This document shows positions 55,502 through 64,000 of a stretch of DNA of 64,000 bases, piece after piece. The position numbers were made by a program, and so were the translations under genes. The stretch covers positions 96,656-160,655 of the forward strand of contig CAISFO010000033.1 in assembly GCA_903884655.1 (NCBI GenBank), given 5' to 3'. Under the pieces are notes generated by a model, which was not told where the DNA came from, did no database searches, and saw only the letters and a list, made by a program, of their open reading frames with translations. The stretch's first letter is position 1. The number at the start of each line of letters is the position of its first letter. Source of the DNA: an uncultured Holophagaceae bacterium. Lineage in GTDB: Bacteria; Acidobacteriota; Holophagae; Holophagales; Holophagaceae.

Positions 55502-56722
55502 TCACTCGAATTGGTAGTCCTCAGGCACCACGATGATGCCCTTGTCAGAGATGGTGAAGCGCTGCCTGTCCTTCTCTGGATCGAAGCCGATGGTTTCACC
55601 GGGGGGGATTTGAACGTGCTTGTCCACGATGCAGCGGCGCAGCCTGGCACCCCGCCCCACGGTGACGTGGTCGAAGAGAATGGAGTCCTCCACCACCGCC
55701 TCCTCGTGGATGTGCACGCGGGACGCCAGGATCGAATGGCGCACGATGCCGCCGATGATCACCGTGCCCGCACCCATGATGGAATTGGTCATCAGACCAT
55801 CCTTCCCACTCCCCCCGGGCACCATCCGGGCGGGCGGATTCTGGCCATGGTAGGTGCGGATGGCCCAGTCGTCCTGGTAGAGGTCCAGGGGCGGCACGGG
55901 CTTGAGCAGGTCCATGTTCGCCTCGTAGTAGGCATCGAGGCTGCCCACATCGCGCCAATACCGGTCCGGCGTGACCCTGCCCCGAACGCCGCCGAACTCG
56001 TAGGCATAGACCTTGTGCGAGCCGATCATCCCGGGAATGACATCCTTGCCAAAATCATGGCTGGAGTCCTCCCGAGCGCAGTCGGCCTTCAGCTGCTCGA
56101 TGAGCAGGTCCTTGGTGAAGACGTAGATGCCCATGGACACCAGCGCGGTCGATGGATCACCGGGAATGGACTTGGGCCGCTCCGGCTTTTCCTGAAACTC
56201 GATGATGCGGCCTTCCCCGTCGACGGCCATGACACCGAAGGCGTTGGCCTCCCCGATGGGCACCTTCATGCAGGCAATGGTCAGATCCGCGCCATTCTCT
56301 CCATGGGCCTGGACGAGGGCGGCGTAGTCCATGCGATAGATGTGGTCGGCGGCCAGGATCAGCACATTCCTGGCTTCGTTGCGCTCCAAAAGGAACAGGT
56401 TCTGGTTGATGGCGTCCGCCGTGCCCGAGTACCAGGAGGCGCCGGTCCGCATCTGGGGCGGTACCACGGTGATGTACTCGCCGCACTCGGGGTTGAAGAT
56501 GGACCAGCCATCCCGCAGGTGCTTGTGCAGGGAATGGGATTTGTACTGCGTGAGCACCAGGACCCGGCGCAGCCCGGAATGCAGGCAGTTCGACAGCGTG
56601 AAATCGATGACCCGGTACTTGCCTCCAAAGGGCACGGCCGGCTTGGCGCGGTCGGCGGTCAGCGGCTGCAGCCGTGAGCCACTGCCGCCGGCGAGGAGGA
56701 TGGTCAGCGTGTTGTCGGCCAT
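55502..56722 (-). CDS. glgC: Glucose-1-phosphate adenylyltransferase
   Basis: 406 aa, AAGGAG 4-5 nt before the ATG. Nucleotidyltransferase motif [29 protein letters not shown], catalytic segment [16 protein letters not shown], sugar-binding [24 protein letters not shown]-like [20 protein letters not shown], and a left-handed beta helix C-terminus ([17 protein letters not shown]). Makes ADP-glucose for glycogen. Divergent from the sensor kinase gene at 57002. Confidence 0.96.
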   Translation of the reverse strand: MADNTLTILLAGGSGSRLQPLTADRAKPAVPFGGKYRVIDFTLSNCLHSGLRRVLVLTQYKSHSLHKHLRDGWSIFNPECGEYITVVPPQMRTGASWYSGTADAINQNLFLLERNEARNVLILAADHIYRMDYAALVQAHGENGADLTIACMKVPIGEANAFGVMAVDGEGRIIEFQEKPERPKSIPGDPSTALVSMGIYVFTKDLLIEQLKADCAREDSSHDFGKDVIPGMIGSHKVYAYEFGGVRGRVTPDRYWRDVGSLDAYYEANMDLLKPVPPLDLYQDDWAIRTYHGQNPPARMVPGGSGKDGLMTNSIMGAGTVIIGGIVRHSILASRVHIHEEAVVEDSILFDHVTVGRGARLRRCIVDKHVQIPPGETIGFDPEKDRQRFTISDKGIIVVPEDYQFE

Positions 56723-57001
56723 GGATGCTCCTTCAGAGGGTTGAGTTCAAGCGACCCCGACCCCGGGGTTCCTGCTGGCAAATAGAACCGACAAATAATG
56801 ATACGTCCAGACATTAGACCTATTTGGCGACAAATCAACCAAAAGTAACTCTGGGAAAGTTTCCATCGAGCCCCGAAACTTGACGCGGGTGCCTGCCAAT
56901 CCAGAGCAGGAGTCCCGTTGCAGTTCGTGACCGCTGTCCGTCCAGTCTCACTCACCCGTCCACGGACTGGCATGAAATGATGGGAAGATCTTGGATTCCC
57001 C

Positions 57002-59581
<2,580 letters not shown>

Positions 59582-59626
59582 CATTCCCGGGTCCATGGGA
59601 CCTCACATTCACGTCAATGGCCAGCA

Positions 59627-60286
59627 TCAGCGCAGGCCAAGCCTCGCCTTGAATCCTGCCCAGTCCTGCTTGGCCTTCAGGAAAGCCTCCACATCGGGGC
59701 AGAGGAGGAAGGGGTTGGTGCGCTTCTCCCAGGCGATGGTGGAGCTGGGGCGAGCGCCGTAGTCATGGCCGGGCCAGAGGGTGGTGTGATCGGGCCACTC
59801 CCGCAGCAGGCGCTGCAGGCTGGCCCACTCGGTACGGCCATCGGCTTCGGATTGGGTACCGCCCACCTTGCCCACGAAGAGCAGGTCCCCGGTGAACGCC
59901 GCACCCTCTCCCTCGACGAGGAAGGCCAGGTGGTCGTGGTAGTGGCCGGGGACATGCCAGACGCGGATCGAGTAGGCCCCGAAGGGAACACGGTCCCCAT
60001 CCTTGAGGGTGAGATCCACCGGACCCGGGTGGCCCGGGCCAGCGGCGACCACGGCGCCGGTCAGCGCCTTTGCGGCCTCGTTGCCATTGGCATGATCCGC
60101 GTGCCCGTGGGTGTTCAGGATGTGGGAGATCCTCAGCCCCTGGGCCCGGGCCCGCTCCACGAGGACCTCAGGTGAATAGGAAGGATCGATGACCACACCC
60201 AGGCCCGCTCCCCGGTCGCCCAGGAGGTAACCGAAGTTGCGGTCACCACCCACCCGGATCTGCTCGAAGATGAACCGCATCCGCAC
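59627..60286 (-). CDS. Metallo-beta-lactamase-fold hydrolase (glyoxalase II-like)
   Basis: 219 aa. Zinc motif THGHADHANG, further His in VPGHYHDHLAFLVEG, Asp in FTGDLLFVGKVGGT and the final His in LWPGHDYGARPS, all in family order. Short form without the C-terminal domain of classic glyoxalase II. May hydrolyse thioesters or persulfides (ETHE1-like); substrate uncertain. Confidence 0.92.
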   Translation of the reverse strand: MRMRFIFEQIRVGGDRNFGYLLGDRGAGLGVVIDPSYSPEVLVERARAQGLRISHILNTHGHADHANGNEAAKALTGAVVAAGPGHPGPVDLTLKDGDRVPFGAYSIRVWHVPGHYHDHLAFLVEGEGAAFTGDLLFVGKVGGTQSEADGRTEWASLQRLLREWPDHTTLWPGHDYGARPSSTIAWEKRTNPFLLCPDVEAFLKAKQDWAGFKARLGLR

Positions 60287-60327
60287 CCCCAGTCATGAGT
60301 CCAGGATGGCACCGCTGCGAGCGCCCG

Positions 60328-60492
60328 CTAACCCTTCCTTGCCGCCGGACAGCCCCCGGAGCTGCAGCCCCCGCAGCTGCCGCCCGAGGATGGCGTGCGG
60401 CGCCCGGTTCCCAGATCCTGGATGGCACCACGGATGAAGTAGAGGGCCGAGAGTCCGGCGGCGGAAGCGGCGATGAGGGTCTGGAGGTTCAT
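60328..60492 (-). CDS. FeoB-associated Cys-rich membrane protein
   Basis: 54 aa from ATG 60492, 7 bp after the feoB stop. One membrane helix (LIAASAAGLSALYFIRGAI), then a short cytoplasmic tail SCGGCSSGGCPA with four Cys. Such tiny proteins often follow feoB and are thought to take the place of FeoC or to handle iron on exit. Function inferred from position and composition. Confidence 0.85.
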   Translation of the reverse strand: MNLQTLIAASAAGLSALYFIRGAIQDLGTGRRTPSSGGSCGGCSSGGCPAARKG

Positions 60493-60499
60493 GGCCGCC

Positions 60500-62671
60500 T
60501 CACACGAAACCAATGGCGCGACCCACGGCCACGGTCATCCAGGCCAGTCCCCAGCCGAGGACGAGGCCATAGCCGACGGTGAAGGCCGCCCAGCGCCAGC
60601 TGCCGGCCTCCCGGCGGATCATGGCGATGGTGCCCAGGCAGGGCGTGTAGATGAGCGTGAAGACCATGAACGCCAGGGCCGTGAGCGGGGTCAGGCCCGA
60701 GCCATCCCGGAGGGCCACCTGGAGCGGACTGAGGCGCTCACCCTCCTTGGGTTCTTCGCTGGCCTGGTGGATGACCGCCATGGTGGAGACCACGATCTCT
60801 TTCGCGACGAACCCCGCGGTGAGCGCGATGACATCCTTCCAGGCTTCGGCCCGCTTGTGGTCGGGATCAAGGATGGGCCGCAGGATGGGCTCCACCTTCT
60901 GGCCCAGCCGCGCCGCCAGGCTGGTGTTCACAATGCGGCTCTCGTGCGCGAGCTGAATGGCCTTGAGCCGCTCGTCAGATTCCGCTGCAGGCAGTTTTAG
61001 GGCCACCACCGCCTGCCGCTGCTGCTGGTATTCCAAGGTCCACTGCCGGTTGGCGATGCCTGGATAGCGGGACAAGAACCACACCAGGGTGGCGCCGGCG
61101 AAGATGGTCGTGCCTGCCCGGGTCAGGAAGACCGAGCCCTTCTCCCACATGTGGATGAGGGTGGCCTTGAGGGTGGGCAAACGGTAGGGGGGCAGCTCCA
61201 TCACGAAGGGCGAGCTGGGTCCGCTGAACAAGGCGCTCCGCAGCAGGCGGCCCATGAGCACAGCCAGGCCCAGGCCCAGGAAGTGCATGGCGATGATGGC
61301 AAGGGCCGCTTTGAAGGGCGTGAAGAAGGTGCCGGCGATGACGATGTAGACCTGGAGGCGCGCCGAGCAGCTCACCAGAGGGGTCACCAGCATGGTGATG
61401 AGGCGGTCCTGGGGGCTTTCGATGGTGCGGGCCGCCTGGATCGCGGGCACATTGCAGCCGCTGCCCATGATGAGGGGGATGAAGCTCTTCCCGTGGAGGC
61501 CCATGACATGCATGAGGCGGTCCATGATGAAGGCCGCCCGGGCCATGTAGCCGGTGTCCTCCAGGAAGGCGATGCAGCCCATGAGGATCATGATCACGGG
61601 CACGAAGACGATCACCGCGCTCACGCCGGGGATGACGCCATCCACCAGCAGGCTGGTGAGCTCGCCGGCGGGCAGGCGGGCCGCGGCGAAGTTGGACAGG
61701 GCCTTGAACCCATCTGCGATCCAGTCCTGGGGGATCTTCCCGATGATGAAGGAGAGCGAGTACATGAGGGCCAGCACGCCGACAAAGATGGGCATGCCCA
61801 GCACGCGATGGGTGAGGAGGGCATCCAGTTTGGCAGTGGGGGTCTTCTTGTCGTCGGCCGCCGTGGCCACTTCCTTCACGAGGCCATGGGCGAACCCGTA
61901 GCGGCGCTCGGCCACCAGGGTCGCGCCGTCGGCACCCAGATGGGGCTCCAGGAAGGCGAAGCTCTTGACCAACTGCTGCCGGATCGCCTCGCTGGCGTGG
62001 CTTTCGCCCACCACGCGCTTCGCCTCGACATTGTTCTCAAGCAGTTGCAGGGCCAGCCATCGGGGCGGCATCGCGGCTTCCAGCTGCTCATCCCGGCAGA
62101 TCTCCGACTGCAGTTTGGCGAGTTCGCCCTCGATGTCGTGACCATAGTCCACCACGATTCGTCGGCAGCGGTTGGATTCTCCCCGGGCCATCTCACCCAG
62201 GAGGGTCTTGAGCTCGGTGATGCCCTGGTCCCGGTTCCCCACCGTGGGGATCACCGGACCACCCAACAGCAGTTCCAGGGCGGGCACATCGATGTGGACG
62301 CCGCGGTTCTCGGCGTCATCCACCATGTTCAGCACGAAGGCCACGGGCTTGCCCAGCTCCAGGAGCTGGGTGCTGAGGTAGAGGTTGCGTTCCAGGTTGG
62401 AGGCATCGAGCACGTTCAGGACCAAGTCCACTTCGGGAGAAGCCAGAAAATGCACCGCCACCCGTTCGTCCTCGCTGCGGGCCGCCAGCGAATAGGTGCC
62501 CGGAAGGTCCACCACCTCCATGGTGGTCCCGCCATGTTCGAACGTGCCGCTTCGGCGTTCCACCGTCACTCCCGGCCAGTTGCCCACGTGATGCCGGGCG
62601 CCGGTCAGGGCATTGAACAGGGTTGTCTTGCCACAGTTGGGATTGCCTGCGAGGGCGACGGTGAGGGTCAT
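60500..62671 (-). CDS. feoB: Ferrous iron transport protein B
   Basis: 723 aa. Cytoplasmic G domain: G1 GNPNCGKTTLFNALTG, G2 region NWPGVTVERRSG, G3 DLPGTYSL, G4 NMVD. A helical GDI segment follows, then the membrane part with two Gate motifs: VPVIMILMGCIAFLEDTGYMAR with GCNVPAI and, later, TPCLGTIAMIRRE. Imports Fe(II) across the inner membrane with GTP hydrolysis. ATG overlaps the feoA stop by one base. Useful to an organism in anoxic, Fe(II)-rich settings, as the cytochromes here suggest. Confidence 0.96.
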   Translation of the reverse strand: MTLTVALAGNPNCGKTTLFNALTGARHHVGNWPGVTVERRSGTFEHGGTTMEVVDLPGTYSLAARSEDERVAVHFLASPEVDLVLNVLDASNLERNLYLSTQLLELGKPVAFVLNMVDDAENRGVHIDVPALELLLGGPVIPTVGNRDQGITELKTLLGEMARGESNRCRRIVVDYGHDIEGELAKLQSEICRDEQLEAAMPPRWLALQLLENNVEAKRVVGESHASEAIRQQLVKSFAFLEPHLGADGATLVAERRYGFAHGLVKEVATAADDKKTPTAKLDALLTHRVLGMPIFVGVLALMYSLSFIIGKIPQDWIADGFKALSNFAAARLPAGELTSLLVDGVIPGVSAVIVFVPVIMILMGCIAFLEDTGYMARAAFIMDRLMHVMGLHGKSFIPLIMGSGCNVPAIQAARTIESPQDRLITMLVTPLVSCSARLQVYIVIAGTFFTPFKAALAIIAMHFLGLGLAVLMGRLLRSALFSGPSSPFVMELPPYRLPTLKATLIHMWEKGSVFLTRAGTTIFAGATLVWFLSRYPGIANRQWTLEYQQQRQAVVALKLPAAESDERLKAIQLAHESRIVNTSLAARLGQKVEPILRPILDPDHKRAEAWKDVIALTAGFVAKEIVVSTMAVIHQASEEPKEGERLSPLQVALRDGSGLTPLTALAFMVFTLIYTPCLGTIAMIRREAGSWRWAAFTVGYGLVLGWGLAWMTVAVGRAIGFV

Positions 62672-62916
62672 CAGGCCACCGGCTGGACGAGAATGCAGGC
62701 GCTTTCCTCCCGCCTCAGCGAGAGGTGGTACCCTTTGATCACGAGTTCCATGGGATCGCCCAGAGGTGCCAGCTTTTCAACCCGCAACCTGGCGCCACGA
62801 ATGAACCCCATCTCCAGCAACCTCTGGCGCACCGGTCCCTGGGCTTTCACCTCGATTACTTCTCCCTGATCCCCAGGTTGGAGAAGACTTAGTGGAATTG
62901 GAGGATTTTGAGTCAT
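62671..62916 (-). CDS. feoA: Ferrous iron transport protein A
   Basis: 81 aa SH3-like protein: PLSLLQPGDQGEVIEVKAQG, RQRLLEMGFIRGARLRVEKLAPLGDPMEL and GYHLSLRREESACILV, matching FeoA. Regulates or assembles FeoB. First gene of the feoA-feoB-Cys-rich operon; no Fur box was clearly visible in the 90 bp upstream. Confidence 0.95.
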   Translation of the reverse strand: MTQNPPIPLSLLQPGDQGEVIEVKAQGPVRQRLLEMGFIRGARLRVEKLAPLGDPMELVIKGYHLSLRREESACILVQPVA

Positions 62917-63005
62917 AGTCTCAACTCGATGCTCCAGTGTATCTCAACCCTTGGCCAGAACAAGCTTCTGCGGAAAGGATGTGATCTCCGTCTAAACTGG
63001 AGGCA

Positions 63006-63578
63006 ATGAAACCCACCAGCCCTCTGACCTTGCCCAACGCATTGACCCTGCTGCGGATCCTGGCGATCCCCTTCTTCGCCATCGCGGTCTGGTACGGCCA
63101 CCACTGGCAGGCCTTTGTCCTCTTCGCGGCCGCGGGATTCACGGACCTCCTGGATGGCTTCATCGCCCGGACCTTCAACCAGAGCTCCGAGTTGGGGGCA
63201 GTCCTCGACCCTGCCGCAGACAAATTGCTGATGACGACCGCCTTCCTCCTGCTGGCCTTTCGCACCCAGGGGATGACGGCACCCATCCCGGTGTGGGTGG
63301 CCATCCTGGCGATCTCCAGGGACGGCTTGATCTCCTTCTATGCCTTTGCCTCGACAGATCGGCTGAACAACAGAAAGTTCCAGCCGAGCTGGCTGGGAAA
63401 ACTCAGCACGGCCATGCAGTTGATCGCCGTCTCGCTGGGCCTGTTCTTCAATGCCTTGGGCTATCGGCCATGGATGGAGCCCTTCCTTCCGGAGATGTAC
63501 TGGGTGGTGGCCATCCTGGCTTTGTCCTCTGGTGTTCACTACTTCGTGCGGGCCACCCGGACCCCCATGGCCTGCTAG
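63006..63578 (+). CDS. pgsA: CDP-diacylglycerol-glycerol-3-phosphate 3-phosphatidyltransferase
   Basis: 190 aa, GGAGG 3-4 nt before the ATG. N-terminal NALTLLRILAIPFFAIAV and the CDP-alcohol phosphotransferase motif D-G-x2-A-R-x8-G-x3-D-x3-D in DLLDGFIARTFNQSSELGAV and LDPAADK. Four to five further helices. Makes phosphatidylglycerol phosphate in the inner membrane. Confidence 0.93.
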   Translation: MKPTSPLTLPNALTLLRILAIPFFAIAVWYGHHWQAFVLFAAAGFTDLLDGFIARTFNQSSELGAVLDPAADKLLMTTAFLLLAFRTQGMTAPIPVWVAILAISRDGLISFYAFASTDRLNNRKFQPSWLGKLSTAMQLIAVSLGLFFNALGYRPWMEPFLPEMYWVVAILALSSGVHYFVRATRTPMAC

Positions 63579-63617
63579 ACTGGATCTTCCGCGTCGGGAG
63601 ACGCCGAAGGAGCTGCC

Positions 63618-64000
63618 ATGAGAAAGTTCACCCCGAAGGGGGCTGGAACCGCGCCCGTCAAACCGAGAACCACGGCCAAGCGCCCACCGGCCCGTGCGGC
63701 TTCCCGCACAGAGGACCAGCCTGTCCGCCGTCCCGCTGCCCATTCCGAGGACCGTCCCGTCCGCCGTCCCTCCGCCCATTCCGAGGACCGGCCTGTCCGC
63801 CGTCCCGCTGCCCATTCCGAGGACCGGCCTGTCCGCCGTCCCGCTGCCCATTCCGAGGACCGGCCTGTTCGCCGTCCCGCTGCCCATTCCGAGGACCGGC
63901 CTGTCCGCCGTCCCGCTGCCCATTCCGAGGACCGGCCTGTCCGCCGTCCCGCTGCCCATTCCGAGGACCGGCCTGTTCGCCGTCCCGCTGCCCATTCCGA
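63618..64000 (+). CDS. Start of a protein with a basic, repeat-built N-terminus (continues beyond window)
   Basis: From ATG 63618 (GAAGGAG 6 nt upstream) the frame is open to the right edge. It begins MRKFTPKGAGTAPVKPRTTA and then consists of 12-residue repeats of type RPVRRPAAHSED. Arg/Pro/Asp-rich repeats of this kind are disordered; similar basic low-complexity tails precede catalytic domains of some RNA-modifying enzymes (pseudouridine synthases, RNA methyltransferases, helicases). Which domain follows cannot be seen. Confidence 0.75.
   Translation, partial: MRKFTPKGAGTAPVKPRTTAKRPPARAASRTEDQPVRRPAAHSEDRPVRRPSAHSEDRPVRRPAAHSEDRPVRRPAAHSEDRPVRRPAAHSEDRPVRRPAAHSEDRPVRRPAAHSEDRPVRRPAAHS
63711..64000 (+). 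repeat. 36-bp in-frame tandem repeats (at least eight units)
   Basis: Eight full units start at 63711, 63747, 63783, 63819, 63855, 63891, 63927 and 63963, and a ninth begins at the edge. Units 1 and 2 diverge at several bases; units 3-5 appear identical to units 6-8, including a synonymous GTC/GTT change in the third unit of each trio, so a 108-bp block was duplicated on top of the 36-bp periodicity. Confidence 0.95.

Noticed and set aside
62913..63995. Minus-strand repeat protein with a Gly-rich 12-residue unit
   Set aside because: It is the antisense reading of the plus-strand repeats and of pgsA; plus strand has start codon and ribosome-binding site.
63711..64000. CRISPR array
   Set aside because: Repeats are directly adjacent with no spacers and keep an open reading frame, so they are coding tandem repeats.

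Overview
The window reads as chromosomal DNA of a high-GC Gram-negative bacterium, most likely an acidobacterium of the Holophagae (Geothrix/Holophaga-like). That is an inference from gene content: periplasmic nitrate reductase, several c-type cytochromes including a porin-cytochrome fusion, FeoAB, an amidohydrolase with a TolB-type propeller, and many PAS and hybrid kinases. No rRNA or other marker in the window settles it.

Left part, 1-6 kb, is accessory DNA. A NarL-type response regulator runs off the left edge. Next comes a complete IS1595-family transposon (741-4512) with 23-bp terminal inverted repeats and an exact 8-bp target duplication. Besides the transposase it carries a ribbon-helix-helix regulator and a large DNA methylase whose N-terminus looks like a PD-(D/E)XK nuclease. 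After it lie a truncated polysaccharide-biosynthesis membrane protein, an orphan ORF and the 3' half of a tRNA-Met with a strong terminator, which look like the scar of an integrated element.

From 6 to 20 kb the genes are metabolic and envelope genes: a HIT protein; an operon of ECF-type S component, DUF1893 protein and LarA-type nickel racemase; a secreted propeller-amidohydrolase; an AsmA-like/GT51 transglycosylase; an EEP-family hydrolase; a frameshifted csbD; and a two-subunit molybdenum hydroxylase of the isoquinoline oxidoreductase type. Two related copies of an unidentified ~90-bp element at 6.0 and 9.3 kb share an outer stem with a compensatory base change.

From 21 to 27 kb lies a candidate electron-transfer locus: a lipoprotein with eight probable hemes faces a minus-strand cluster of two-component system, Cyc2-like cytochrome-porin, monoheme cytochrome, small integral membrane protein and 2[4Fe-4S] ferredoxin. 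From 27 to 40 kb are a soluble PAS hybrid kinase, PBP1A, an acyl-CoA ligase, a GNAT acetyltransferase, a U32 peptidase-family protein with an overlapping flavoprotein, a roadblock/DUF4388 pair and a SPOR-domain protein. napAB stands alone at 40.8-44.0 kb, followed by an unrecognised three-gene membrane/lipoprotein/helical operon.

The right part, 46-64 kb, holds a radical SAM protein, a papain-like peptidase, the three-gene proton-translocating transhydrogenase, ethanolamine ammonia-lyase EutBC without microcompartment genes, a desaturase with a helical tail, a nitroreductase, GlgC, a sensor hybrid kinase with a periplasmic binding domain, an MBL hydrolase, feoA-feoB with a Cys-rich accessory gene, pgsA, and the start of a protein built on 36-bp tandem repeats that runs off the right edge.
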